A stretch of DNA of 64,000 bases from Actinomadura mexicana (GCF_900188105.1 NZ_FZNP01000010.1:274286-338285); one strand, 5' to 3'; numbered from the stretch's first letter, positions 33,538-41,748 are shown. Notes: generated by a model not told the origin, from the sequence alone. A program made the numbers and translations.

Positions 33538-34491
33538 GTGAGCGTGGAGGCGACGACCGAGCGGGTGCTGCGGGTGCTGGGACTGCTGCAGCGGCGGCCG
33601 TCCTGGACCGCCGCCGACCTCGCCGCCGAACTGGGCGTCACCGACCGCTCGGTGCGGCGCGACGTGGAGCGGCTGCGCGCCCTCGGGTACCCGGTCCACG
33701 CGACGGCGGGCGTGGGCGGCGGCTACCGGCTGGGCGCGGGGACCCGGCTGCCGCCGCTGCTCCTGGACGACGAGGAGGCGATCGCGACGGCGGTCTCCCT
33801 GCGGATGGCGTCGGGCGGGACGGTCGCCGGGGCGGGCGAGGCGGCCCTGCGGGCGCTGGCGAAACTCGACCAGGTGATGCCGCCCCGGCTGCGCGCCGAG
33901 GTGCGGGCGGTGCACGGCGCCACCGACACCCTCGTCGGCCCGGGCGTCCAGATCGACGCGGAGCTGCTGGTGACGCTCGCGCGGGCCTGCCGCGACGCGG
34001 TGCGGGTCCGGTTCCGCTACCCCGGGCGGGACGGCGGGGAGCGCGAGCGCACGGTCGAGCCGGTGCGGATGGTCGCCACGGGACGCCGCTGGTACCTGAT
34101 GGCGTGGGACGCCGACCGCGACGGCTGGCGCACCTTCCGGCTGGACCGGATGCGCGAGGCGGCGGCGACGACCTGGCGGTTCCGGCCGAGGGAGCATCCG
34201 GACCCGGTCGCCTACGTGCAGCGGGCCGTGACCGAGGCGCCGTACCGGCATCTCGCGCGGATCAGGGTGCACGCCGGGCCCGACGACGTGCGGGAGCTGG
34301 TCCCGCCCCAGGTGGGACGGGTCGAGGACGACCGCGACGGCTGGTGCGTGCTCGTCGTCGGCGGGGCGGACCTGGACGCGCTCGCCGTGCACGTGGCCCG
34401 GCTGGGCTTCGAGGTGGAGGTGCTGGAGCCCGCCGAGCTGCGGGAGGCCGCCGCCCGGCTCGCCCGCCGCCTGGCGGCGCTGGCCGGCTAG
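33538..34491 (+). CDS. WYL domain-containing HTH transcriptional regulator
   Basis: A 317-residue regulator. An N-terminal HTH_11 winged helix (residues about 8-60) has SWTAADLAAELGVTDRSVRR. The WYL domain (about 140-210) shows RFRYPGRDGGERERTVEPVR and the diagnostic RRWYLMAWD, and a C-terminal WCX-like extension follows. Such proteins sense nucleic-acid or small ligands. The GTG at 33538 is its start, divergent from the DinB/VOC pair, its probable targets. Its stop overlaps the stop of the Imm21 gene. Confidence 0.88.
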   Translation: MSVEATTERVLRVLGLLQRRPSWTAADLAAELGVTDRSVRRDVERLRALGYPVHATAGVGGGYRLGAGTRLPPLLLDDEEAIATAVSLRMASGGTVAGAGEAALRALAKLDQVMPPRLRAEVRAVHGATDTLVGPGVQIDAELLVTLARACRDAVRVRFRYPGRDGGERERTVEPVRMVATGRRWYLMAWDADRDGWRTFRLDRMREAAATTWRFRPREHPDPVAYVQRAVTEAPYRHLARIRVHAGPDDVRELVPPQVGRVEDDRDGWCVLVVGGADLDALAVHVARLGFEVEVLEPAELREAAARLARRLAALAG

Positions 34492-34982
34492 GACACCGGC
34501 TGGAGGTGCACGAGGATCATCCAGTTGCGGTCGTCCCGCGTGCAGGCGGCGCGCACGCGGTAGCGGCCCGGGGCCAGGTCGATGTTCAGGTGGTTGCCGG
34601 GCTCGGGGGTCGCGCCGGGCCAGGCGGAGTCGAAGAGGACGACGTCACCGTCCACGTCCCAGTCGAGCTCCTCCTCCCACTCGACGCCGTGGACGGCCTT
34701 TCTGGCCGCGTCGAGGAGTTCGGTCTCGGAGTCGGCCGCCGCCCAGCGCAGGAAGAGGCGCTCGCCCGGAAGGTAGGTCGTCATGGCGGGTTCGTCCCCG
34801 AGGACGAGGCCCTGCCCGCCCCCGATTCCGACCAGACCGACGTAGCCGTCGACCGCGCAGGCGCGCCCGTAGTCGCCCCAGGTCTCCACGGGGCCCTCGT
34901 CGTCGGTGACGCCCTCCCACCGGGCCATCTGCGACGCGGGCGCGGCCAGCAGCGGGCCCCCAGCGGACTCGACCCAGTCCAT
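34488..34982 (-). CDS. Immunity protein 21-like (Imm21) protein
   Basis: A 164-residue soluble protein: DWVESAGGPLLAAPASQMAR, then TWGDYGRACAV, LGDEPAMTTYL and FLRWAAADSETELL. This pattern is the Imm21 family, predicted immunity proteins for polymorphic toxins. ATG 34982 was chosen because AGGAGAGG lies 8 bp upstream. No toxin gene, Rhs/WXG100 protein or VgrG is nearby, so this is an orphan copy; many actinobacteria carry several solitary Imm21-type genes, and its actual role may be different. Confidence 0.75.
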   Translation of the reverse strand: MDWVESAGGPLLAAPASQMARWEGVTDDEGPVETWGDYGRACAVDGYVGLVGIGGGQGLVLGDEPAMTTYLPGERLFLRWAAADSETELLDAARKAVHGVEWEEELDWDVDGDVVLFDSAWPGATPEPGNHLNIDLAPGRYRVRAACTRDDRNWMILVHLQPVS

Positions 34983-35170
34983 CGGCACACCCTCTCCTCG
35001 GTGGAGGCGTCACCGTACAACGCGCCTCGGACACCTTCCCCCTGACATGGGGATATGCGACGATTGAAGTGAACAGTCACGATGTGACGGTGTGGCGGGA
35101 AGAAGTGCCGGACGGGGCGCCGCCGACGATCTCACCTCGCGCGCGGGCGCCGGGCCGGCGAGGGGGAGAC

Positions 35171-35365
35171 ATGCGCAAGGTGGCCGACTGCAGGGACATG
35201 CCGAGCGAGTCGAACTGCACGCTCACCATCAGCGGCGAGGAGGACGAGGTCGTCCGCGCCGCCGCCGAGCACGCCGCGTCGGTGCACGGGCACGACGACA
35301 CCTCGGAGCTGCGGCAGGAGATCCGCACCCACCTCAAGGACGAGCGCGCGACGGTCGGGGGCTGA
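35171..35365 (+). CDS. DUF1059 family protein
   Basis: A 64-residue protein, MRKVADCRDMPSESNCTLTI, then SGEEDEVVRAAAEHAASVHG, matching the small DUF1059 family, which has two conserved cysteines (Cys7, Cys16). GGGGGAG lies just before the ATG. Function unknown. It is 5 bp upstream of the next small gene and probably forms an operon with it. Confidence 0.82.
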   Translation: MRKVADCRDMPSESNCTLTISGEEDEVVRAAAEHAASVHGHDDTSELRQEIRTHLKDERATVGG

Positions 35366-35370
35366 GCCGC

Positions 35371-35667
35371 ATGGGCTTCGTACAGATCATCGACTACCGC
35401 ACCGACCGCCAGGACGAGCTGGAGGGCCTTTTCGACGAGTGGGCCAGGGCCAGCGAGGGCACGCGTACGGCGACCCACGAGCTGCACACCAAGGACCGCC
35501 AGGACGCGTCCCACTACGTCGACATCGTCGAGTTCCCCTCCTACGAGGAGGCGATGCACAACAGCGACCTGCCCGAGACCCGGCGCATCGCCGGGGAGAT
35601 GGAGGCCCTGTGCACCGACGGCCCGCGCTTCCTGAACCTGGAGGTCATGCGCGACGAGGCATTGTGA
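35371..35667 (+). CDS. Small alpha/beta-barrel (ABM-like) hypothetical protein
   Basis: A 98-residue soluble protein beginning MGFVQIIDYRTDRQDELEGL with later HYVDIVEFPSYEEAMHNSDL. The beta-alpha-beta pattern and length suggest a dimeric ferredoxin-like fold as in ABM or EthD proteins. I do not recognise a characterised member. It follows the DUF1059 gene after 5 bp; the start ATG 35371 has GGGGGCTGAG upstream. Confidence 0.7.
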   Translation: MGFVQIIDYRTDRQDELEGLFDEWARASEGTRTATHELHTKDRQDASHYVDIVEFPSYEEAMHNSDLPETRRIAGEMEALCTDGPRFLNLEVMRDEAL

Positions 35668-35739
35668 ACCGACAGTCCATCGGGGCCACGGGCAGCCGAA
35701 GACTCCTCACCTCCCGGAAAGGGGGCGGTGTCGCGGGCG

Positions 35740-35769
35740 AACTGAGGTAATGACACACTTACTTCAGTT
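35740..35769. promoter_or_regulatory. 30-bp operator-like inverted repeat upstream of the DUF2236 gene
   Basis: Arms AACTGAGGTAA (35740-35750) and TTACTTCAGTT (35759-35769) match at 10 of 11 positions with an 8-bp spacer. It ends 18 bp before the ATG at 35788. Length, AT-rich composition in a GC-rich region and position strongly suggest a TetR-family or similar dimeric repressor site. No such regulator gene is adjacent. Confidence 0.7.
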
Positions 35770-35787
35770 TGTCTCATGGAGGTGCAC

Positions 35788-36696
35788 ATGCCGGCGACCG
35801 TCCAGCCACCCGAGAGCGTCACGTGGCGCGTCCACATCGACCGGTCCATGTGGATCGGCGGGGTGCGCGGCCTCATGCTCCAGGCGCTGCACCCCATGGC
35901 GATGTGGGGCGTCTGGCAGAACTCCAACTTCCAGGAGGACCCGTTCGGGCGGCTCCAGCGCACCGCCGACTTCGTCGGGGTGGCCACGTTCGGGGCGCAC
36001 GAGGAGATCGACGAGTTGGCGTACCGCGTCCGGGAGATCCACCGGAGCCTGCGCATCCTCAACCACGACACCGGCCGGCGGGAGCGCCTCGACCAGCCCG
36101 AACTGCTGCGCTGGGTGCACTGCGCCGAGGTGTACTCCTATCTTGAGGTCGCGCGGCGGGCCGGGCTGCCGCTGACCGGCGCCATGGCCGACAGGTACCT
36201 GGACGAGCAGCGGCACACCGCGACCTACGTCGGGCTGCACGCCGACGACGTCCCCGGCAGCGTCGCCGAGATGGAGGGCTACCTCGCCGAGATGAGGCCC
36301 CACCTGCGCGTCACCGAGGAGGCCGCCGCCACGGTGCGGTTCCTCATGTGGCCGACGATGCCGGAGAACCTCAGATTCCTCGCGCCCGGCAAGCCGGGCT
36401 ACTTCCCGTTCGGGGCGCTCTGCTACTACTCGCTGCCGGACTGGGCCCGCCAGATGTACGGGGCGCTGCCCGAGGTGCCGCAGCCCGCGGTGTCGGCGGC
36501 GCTCCGCTCGTTCCGCCTCGCGATGAACTCGGTACCGGAGCGGCTGCACGACCACGCCTTCGCCAAGCCCACCCGCGACATGCTGGAGCGCGCCCGGCAG
36601 CGGCTCGCGGCCGACGGCTACGACCTGGGCAAGGGCCTCTACGGCCTCCGCGACCCGCGCCGCTGGCCCGGGCGACAGGCCCTGGCCACCGCGTAG
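35788..36696 (+). CDS. DUF2236 / oxygenase MpaB family protein
   Basis: A 302-residue helical protein of the MpaB/latex-clearing-protein-like (DUF2236) family. Features: WIGGVRGLMLQALHPMAMWG with the heme/metal-site His region, FGAHEEIDELAYRVREIHRS, and LRWVHCAEVYSYLEVAR. Related proteins bind b-type heme and oxidise polyisoprenoid or other hydrophobic substrates. ATG 35788 has GGAGG 6 bp upstream; ATG 35776 is an alternative. It is tightly preceded by a strong inverted repeat, so expression is probably repressor controlled. Confidence 0.85.
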   Translation: MPATVQPPESVTWRVHIDRSMWIGGVRGLMLQALHPMAMWGVWQNSNFQEDPFGRLQRTADFVGVATFGAHEEIDELAYRVREIHRSLRILNHDTGRRERLDQPELLRWVHCAEVYSYLEVARRAGLPLTGAMADRYLDEQRHTATYVGLHADDVPGSVAEMEGYLAEMRPHLRVTEEAAATVRFLMWPTMPENLRFLAPGKPGYFPFGALCYYSLPDWARQMYGALPEVPQPAVSAALRSFRLAMNSVPERLHDHAFAKPTRDMLERARQRLAADGYDLGKGLYGLRDPRRWPGRQALATA

Positions 36697-36702
36697 CAGG
36701 CC

Positions 36703-37599
36703 CTAGACGGCGTCGACGGGGAGCGCCGCCCACGGCTCCTTGCGCGGGGCGGCCTCCCGGCCCTCCGGGCAATGGCGGGCGAAGTCGCACCACGCGCACA
36801 GGTTCCCCGGACGCGGCGGGAACAGCTCGTCGTGCGGGGCGTGGTCGACCTCCCCCTCACGGGGCCTCGGCACGCCGGCGCGCCTGCCCGCGCCGGCGCG
36901 GTACCCCTCGTCGGCGGCCGCGGCCTCGGCGGCGATCTGCTCCGCGCGCCGGATGTGCCGGGCCAGCGACTCGTCGGTGTGCTCCCACACCGCGACCTCT
37001 CCGGACGGCAGGTGGTGCAGCTCGACCCGGTGGCAGGGGCGGCGCAGGACGCGCGAGGCCGCCACCGCGTAGATCGCCAGCGCCAGCGAGCCGCGGGCGT
37101 CGTCGGCGGTCAGGACGTGCCGCCCGGTCTTGTAGTCCACGACGACCAGCTCGGGGCCGCGCGCGTCCAGCCGGTCGATGCGCCCCGACACCGCGATCCG
37201 GTCGGTGCGGGTCGCCACGGTGCGCTCGACGCCGAGCGGCTCGTCGGACGGGTCGAGCCCGGCGACGTACCGCTCCGTCATCTCCCGGGCCCGCTCCCGC
37301 CACTGCGCGGACTGCGCCTCGTCCCGGAACCCTTCGGTCAGCCAGCCCCGGAGCAGCAGCCTCCCGGCCGCCTCGGGGCTGCGCTCGTGGACGGGCAGCC
37401 GCCACCATCCGGCCAGCGCGTTGTGCACGCTCGCCCCGACGCTGTTGTGCGCCCACGGCGGCCCCTTCGGCGGCATCGGACGATCAAGGTACGTCATCCG
37501 GTACCGGCGCGGGCAGTCCAGCCACGTGTTCAGCCTCGAAGGCGTGCACGTGTAAAGCCGCTGAGGCATCCCCTCAAAGCCCAGCTGCTCGGCTCCCAC
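36703..37599 (-). CDS. RecB-type PD-(D/E)XK nuclease with Fe-S cysteine motif
   Basis: A 298-residue single-domain nuclease of the Cas4/AddB-like RecB family. The N-terminal cysteine is in NTWLDCPRRYRMTYLDRP, the catalytic residues in GRIDRLDARGPELVVVDYKT (Asp, Asp, Lys), and the C-terminal C-x2-C-x5-C is CAWCDFARHC, giving a four-cysteine [4Fe-4S] staple. There is no helicase domain. GTG 37599 starts 2 bp after the upstream MBL gene stop; ATG 37569 is possible. It belongs to a run of minus-strand genes (DUF6758, PHP, MBL, nuclease). Confidence 0.85.
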   Translation of the reverse strand: MGAEQLGFEGMPQRLYTCTPSRLNTWLDCPRRYRMTYLDRPMPPKGPPWAHNSVGASVHNALAGWWRLPVHERSPEAAGRLLLRGWLTEGFRDEAQSAQWRERAREMTERYVAGLDPSDEPLGVERTVATRTDRIAVSGRIDRLDARGPELVVVDYKTGRHVLTADDARGSLALAIYAVAASRVLRRPCHRVELHHLPSGEVAVWEHTDESLARHIRRAEQIAAEAAAADEGYRAGAGRRAGVPRPREGEVDHAPHDELFPPRPGNLCAWCDFARHCPEGREAAPRKEPWAALPVDAV

Positions 37600-37601
37600 G
37601 G

Positions 37602-38309
37602 CTAGTCGTCGGACTCCCGCGCCATGGAGCCCCAGCTCTCCCAGCGGGCGTCCTCGTCGCCGACCGTGGTCTCCTCGCCCTGCGCGGGAAGGACCCGCAG
37701 GTCCTTCGGCAGCGGGGTGAGCAGCGCGCCGATCGAGTTGAGCTGCTTGCGCAGGTCCTCGTAGACGCCGCCGACCGAGCCGGGACGGCCGCGGTGCAGG
37801 GTGTCGCCGGAGAACAGCAGGCCGAGCTGCTCGCTGATCACGCAGACGCTGCCGGGCGTGTGGCCCGGGGTGTGCACGATCTCCAGCTGGGCCTCGCCGA
37901 TCTCGAAGACGCCGCCGTCCTCCAGCCAGATGTCGGGTTCGAGGGAGCGCAGCGCCTTGGCGTCGTCCTCGTCGTCCTCCTCCTTGGCGAGGCGGCCGAA
38001 GTAGTCGCGCCACAGCAGCCGGTCGGCGCGGTGCAGCGCGATGGGCGCCCAGTTGTCCTCGTCCTCCTCGCCGGCCGCGGCGACTTCGAGGACCACGCTG
38101 AGGCGGTGCTCGTTGCCGTCGGTCAGCAGGACGGCCATGACCTCGCGGTCACCGACCTCCTTGAGGATGGCCTCGGCGTCGTTGGCCGGGTCGATCACGA
38201 TGACCTCGTCGTCGTCGCCGACGATGTAGGTGTTGTTCTCGACGTCGTACTCGGTGTCGTCCAGGGTGAGCTTCCCCGGCGTCACCACCTGTTCGATGCG
38301 CACGTCCAC
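37602..38309 (-). CDS. Metallo-beta-lactamase-fold protein with a degenerate metal motif
   Basis: A protein of about 235 residues with the MBL-fold pattern ENNTYIVGDDDEVIVIDPAN, VHTPGHTPGSVCVIS and LLFSGDTLHRGRPGS. The first metal motif, normally H-x-H-x-D-H, reads LLTDGNEHRLSV, so at most one of its ligands remains. An acidic insert (GEEDEDNW, KEEDDEDDA) is also unusual. It may have lost hydrolase activity or bind metal differently. GTG 38309 was chosen for the upstream GGTAGGG; GTG 38318 is an alternative. It follows the PHP gene after 10 bp. Confidence 0.8.
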   Translation of the reverse strand: MDVRIEQVVTPGKLTLDDTEYDVENNTYIVGDDDEVIVIDPANDAEAILKEVGDREVMAVLLTDGNEHRLSVVLEVAAAGEEDEDNWAPIALHRADRLLWRDYFGRLAKEEDDEDDAKALRSLEPDIWLEDGGVFEIGEAQLEIVHTPGHTPGSVCVISEQLGLLFSGDTLHRGRPGSVGGVYEDLRKQLNSIGALLTPLPKDLRVLPAQGEETTVGDEDARWESWGSMARESDD

Positions 38310-38319
38310 GCTTCGCACC

Positions 38320-39186
38320 CTACCGCGATTCGCCGGGCCGGTCGGGCAGACGGAGATCACCGCCGGTGGCGGCCGCGCGGAGCGTCTCGAAGGCGTCCGG
38401 CGCGGTGGTCTCGGCGCCGATCCGGTCGCCGGTGAACGCGCCGTGGTCGTCGCTGGAGCCGGTCGCGGCTAGGCCGAGCGAGGCGGCCAGGTCGCGCAGG
38501 CGGGCGCGGTCCTCGGGGGCGTGGTCGGGGTGGTCGGCCTCGACCCCCGCGAGCCCGGCGGCGGCGAGCCTCTCGATCACCTCGTCGCCGAACACGTACC
38601 CCCGGCGGCGGGCCCGGGGGTGCGCCAGGACGCACACTCCCCCGGCCGCGCGGACGAGTCCGACCGCCCGCTCCGCATCGAGCGCGTACCGCTCGACGTA
38701 GGCGCGGCCGTCCTGCGCGATCCACCGGGGCGTGAACGCCTCGTCCGCCGTCTCGATCACGCCCGCCTCCACCATGGCGCGCGCGATGTGCGGACGCCCG
38801 ACCGCCTCGCCCGTGGCCAGCGCGCGGACCATGCCCCACGTGACGCCGGCGCCGAGCTCGTTCAGCCGCTCCACCATGCCGCGCGCCCTGATCACCCGGT
38901 CGTCGCGGATCCGGGCCAGCTCGGCGGCCAGCACCGGCTCGCCCGGGTCGAACAGGTAGCCGAGCAGGTGCAGGCTCCGGTCGTCCTCCTTGCACGACAG
39001 CTCGATGCCGGGGACGAGCGCCAGTCCGTCCGGGAGGGACGCGGCGGCCTCGTCCCAGCCGGCGACGGTGTCGTGGTCGGTGAGCGCGACGACGTCCACG
39101 CCGTTCTCGCGCGCCCGGCGGACGACCTCCGCCGGGGGCCGGGTTCCGTCGGACGCGTCGCTGTGACAGTGCAGATCGATCCGCAT
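38320..39186 (-). CDS. PHP domain phosphoesterase
   Basis: A 288-residue PHP-fold metal phosphoesterase. Motifs: IDLHCHSDASDGT, ALTDHDTVAGW, PGIELSC, LAHPRARRR and GSSDDHG give the three-metal site. Length and motifs match the YciV/RNase AM and 3',5'-nucleoside bisphosphate phosphatase group, which trims short RNA or pAp-type nucleotides. The ATG is 39186. The MBL-fold and nuclease genes follow it closely. Confidence 0.88.
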   Translation of the reverse strand: MRIDLHCHSDASDGTRPPAEVVRRARENGVDVVALTDHDTVAGWDEAAASLPDGLALVPGIELSCKEDDRSLHLLGYLFDPGEPVLAAELARIRDDRVIRARGMVERLNELGAGVTWGMVRALATGEAVGRPHIARAMVEAGVIETADEAFTPRWIAQDGRAYVERYALDAERAVGLVRAAGGVCVLAHPRARRRGYVFGDEVIERLAAAGLAGVEADHPDHAPEDRARLRDLAASLGLAATGSSDDHGAFTGDRIGAETTAPDAFETLRAAATGGDLRLPDRPGESR

Positions 39187-39213
39187 GGCCCCTTCATACC
39201 AACGGGGCGCCGC

Positions 39214-39858
39214 TCAGCCGTCGAGGCGGGGGCTGTACGCGCCGTAGGGGAGGTCGAGGTCCATGCCCGGCTCGCGGAGGTCGAGCAGGGTGAGGCGCTC
39301 CACCATGAGCACCCCGGCGTCGGCGGGCCACAGCACCGCCCACAGCCAGTTCCCCATCGCCTCGCCGACGTAGGCGGCGCGGTCGGGGCGGTCGCCGACC
39401 GCCCACATCGGCACCGTCTGCCCGCAGGTCGCTGGGCCGCCGACATCCAGCTTCACGTGCGGCGGGCCGCCGTTGAAGTCGGTGCCGGGATCGGGGCCCG
39501 CGAGCCCCGCGTAGTGGGCGCCGAAGCCGATGCCCGGCTCCTCGGCGACCAGGACCATGTCGGCGGGGCCGTGCAGCAGCCCCGGCCCCGATACCGCGAC
39601 GGCGGTCGCGCGGGCGCCCGAGCGGTCGTCCCCGACGGTGGTGAAGCCCGTGACGAGCCAGGCCGAGGGAAGCGGCCAGGGCGTCCAGACGGGGACCCTC
39701 GCGTCCCGCAGGACGACGGCCAGCCCCTCGGGGCCGGGACGGTTGGACGGCTGCCTCGGCAGTACGGCACCGTGCACGCCGCAGCTCCAGTCACTGGACC
39801 AGAGGCCCGGCGCGCTCAGCGGGCCCGCGCAGCGCGGGCATGTGGGCTCCGCCCTCAT
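39214..39858 (-). CDS. DUF6758 family protein
   Basis: A 214-residue actinobacterial protein. It opens with a short zinc-ribbon-like motif, CPRCAGPLSAPGLWSSDWSC, and then VPVWTPWPLPSAWLVTGFTT, ATAVAVSGPGLL and LVAEEPGIGFGAHYAGLAGP, characteristic of DUF6758. The C-terminal NWLWAVLWPADAGVLM is also conserved. Function unknown; it often neighbours PHP-domain genes in related genomes, as here (27 bp upstream). Confidence 0.82.
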   Translation of the reverse strand: MRAEPTCPRCAGPLSAPGLWSSDWSCGVHGAVLPRQPSNRPGPEGLAVVLRDARVPVWTPWPLPSAWLVTGFTTVGDDRSGARATAVAVSGPGLLHGPADMVLVAEEPGIGFGAHYAGLAGPDPGTDFNGGPPHVKLDVGGPATCGQTVPMWAVGDRPDRAAYVGEAMGNWLWAVLWPADAGVLMVERLTLLDLREPGMDLDLPYGAYSPRLDG

Positions 39859-39942
39859 GAGTAACCACCCTGCGCGGCGACGTCACGCCCCGTCAAGGGG
39901 CACCGGGGTCGCCGCTCTGGAAAGTGGCGACAAGATGGGGTC

Positions 39943-40332
39943 ATGCGAGTGCGCTGCGTGGGCGGGATCGTGCGGGACGGCCAGGGGCGGTTCCTGCTGG
40001 TCAGGCGCGGGCGCCCGCCGGGCGCCGGCCTGTGGTCGATCCCGGGCGGGCGGGTCGAACCCGGCGAGGACGATTCGACGGCGGTCGCTCGCGAACTGAA
40101 GGAGGAGACCGGTCTGGACGTCCGCGTCGGCGCCCTGGCCGGGACCGTGGAGCGCCCCGGCCCCGGCGGCGTCGTCTACGAGATCCACGACTACACGGCC
40201 ACCGTGGCGGGCGGGACGCTCCGCGCGGGCGACGACGCGTCGGACGTGCGCTGGGTGCCCCCGGACGATCTCGACGGCCTCCCGACGACCCCCGGCCTCC
40301 GCGACGCCCTCACCGGCTGGGGCCTTCTATGA
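39943..40332 (+). CDS. Nudix hydrolase
   Basis: A 129-residue Nudix protein. The Nudix box fits G-x5-E-x7-REL-x-EE-x-G exactly (within PGGRVEPGEDDSTAVARELK, residues about 34-53, followed by EETGL). It begins VRCVGGIVRDGQGRFLLVRR with GLWSIPGGR. Likely a nucleotide or ADP-ribose-type pyrophosphohydrolase; specificity is not evident. The ATG is at 39943. Its 3' end overlaps the convergent CPBP gene by 6 bp. Confidence 0.9.
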   Translation: MRVRCVGGIVRDGQGRFLLVRRGRPPGAGLWSIPGGRVEPGEDDSTAVARELKEETGLDVRVGALAGTVERPGPGGVVYEIHDYTATVAGGTLRAGDDASDVRWVPPDDLDGLPTTPGLRDALTGWGLL

Positions 40333-41748
40333 GGCGTGCGCCGGCGCCGTCTCCGCGGCGACCGGCACGTCGTCGTTCCCCGGGCCCGCCGTGACGGTCT
40401 GGACCCGCATCCGCCGCGCCAGCCACGCGACGGCGGCCGCGTAGAGAAGCATCGGGACGATGTCCGCCGCGACGATCTGCCAGGGGACGCTCCCCTGCTC
40501 GATGTCGAGCTGTCCGATCGCCGCGGGCCCGAGGAACGCCATCAGGTTGTTGAACACGTGCATGGCGATGCCGGACTCCAGCCCGCCCGTCCGCACCGCG
40601 AGCCACGCCGCGATCGCGCCGAACGCGAAGATGTCGAGGATCCCCCAGCCCGTGTAGCCGTGCCCGGCCGTGAACAGGGCCGAGCCCACGACGATCGCCG
40701 GCCACGGCGTGCGGAACACGACGCTGAGGACGCGCCCGACGCGGTTCCTGGCGTTCTCCAGGGTGCACGCGCCCACGGCCTGGAGCATCCAGCCGCGGAA
40801 GGCGTACTCCTCCGCGGCCGACTGGAGGGGCACCAGCAGGATGATGACGATCGCCGGGGCGAGGAACCGCCCCCACCCGACCCAGTGCTCATCGCCGCCC
40901 GACTGGTCGTCGATCGTGGCCGAGGCGGCGATCGACGACCCGTAGGACACGGCGCAGAACAGGATCGCCAGGCCCGAGCAGGCGAGGAGCCAGCGCCAGC
41001 GCAGCCGCCCCGCGACCGAGGAGAGCGTGCCCGGCCGCCGCCGCTGGACGACCCACGCCGCGGCCAGCGAGACCGGCAGGAACAGCGCCAGCGCCCCGAG
41101 GTTGTAGGCCAGGTCGGCCGTCTGGTCGCCGAAGATCGCGTCCGTGTCCGTCCCGGAGGTGTCGGGGGCCTCGCCCGTGGCCACCACCCGGACGATGATG
41201 CCCACGATCATCAGCCCGATGGCCAGGGCCATCCCCAGGGCGGCGATCCCGAAGGTCCCCGCCAGCGGGCGCCACCACCGGTGCACCTCGTTGCGCGCCA
41301 GCCGGTGGAACGGGGCCGCCTCGGGCGTCTCCACCGTCCAGGGCCGCTTGACCGCCTGGATCCCGTACCCGGGCCCGTAGGGGCCCGGGTGGTGAGCGCC
41401 CGGCGGCTGCCCCGGCGCCCCGCCCCAGTGCGGCATCCCGGGCGTGTACCCCTGCCCCTGCAGCCCGCCGGGGCCGTACGGCTGCCCGGGGCCATAGGGC
41501 TGCCCGGGGCCGTAGGGCTGCTGACCGCCGTAGGGCTGCTGAGCGCCGTAAGCCTGCTGAGCGCCGTGGGGCTGCCCGGGGCCGTACGGCTGCGCGGCGT
41601 CGTGAGGCCGGGGCGGGTCCGGCGGGCGGGCGGCGGCGGGCGGCGGCGGCTCGCCCTCCGGCATCGGCTGAGGACCGGACCGCTGCGGCTCGCGTCCCAG
41701 ATCGGGGTCTAGGGGCGCCCAGCCGTCGCCGTCCCCTGGTCCTGCCAC
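40327..41748 (-). CDS. CPBP family intramembrane glutamic endopeptidase
   Basis: A 473-residue membrane protease of the CAAX/ABI (CPBP) family. Residues 1-135 are a cytoplasmic Pro/Gly/Tyr/Gln-rich tail with PYGPGQ-like repeats. About eight membrane helices follow. Active-site motifs are EEYAFRGW, FTAGHGYTGW and HVFNNLMAF, supplying Glu-Glu-Arg, His and Asn. GTG 41748 has GGAGG 9 bp upstream. Such enzymes process membrane-anchored peptides; the substrate is unknown. Confidence 0.88.
   Translation of the reverse strand: MAGPGDGDGWAPLDPDLGREPQRSGPQPMPEGEPPPPAAARPPDPPRPHDAAQPYGPGQPHGAQQAYGAQQPYGGQQPYGPGQPYGPGQPYGPGGLQGQGYTPGMPHWGGAPGQPPGAHHPGPYGPGYGIQAVKRPWTVETPEAAPFHRLARNEVHRWWRPLAGTFGIAALGMALAIGLMIVGIIVRVVATGEAPDTSGTDTDAIFGDQTADLAYNLGALALFLPVSLAAAWVVQRRRPGTLSSVAGRLRWRWLLACSGLAILFCAVSYGSSIAASATIDDQSGGDEHWVGWGRFLAPAIVIILLVPLQSAAEEYAFRGWMLQAVGACTLENARNRVGRVLSVVFRTPWPAIVVGSALFTAGHGYTGWGILDIFAFGAIAAWLAVRTGGLESGIAMHVFNNLMAFLGPAAIGQLDIEQGSVPWQIVAADIVPMLLYAAAVAWLARRMRVQTVTAGPGNDDVPVAAETAPAHAS
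41469..41592 (-). repeat. Imperfect PYGxGQ hexapeptide repeats in the CPBP N-terminal tail
   Basis: About seven imperfect 18-bp units encode AYGAQQ, PYGGQQ, PYGPGQ and PYGPGG variants. Two adjacent units differ by only a few bases, so copy number may vary between strains. Confidence 0.7.

Noticed and set aside
37602..38309. Frameshift as the cause of the missing metal motif in the MBL-fold protein
   Set aside because: The fold markers on both sides are in the same frame with normal spacing, so substitution fits better than a shift.
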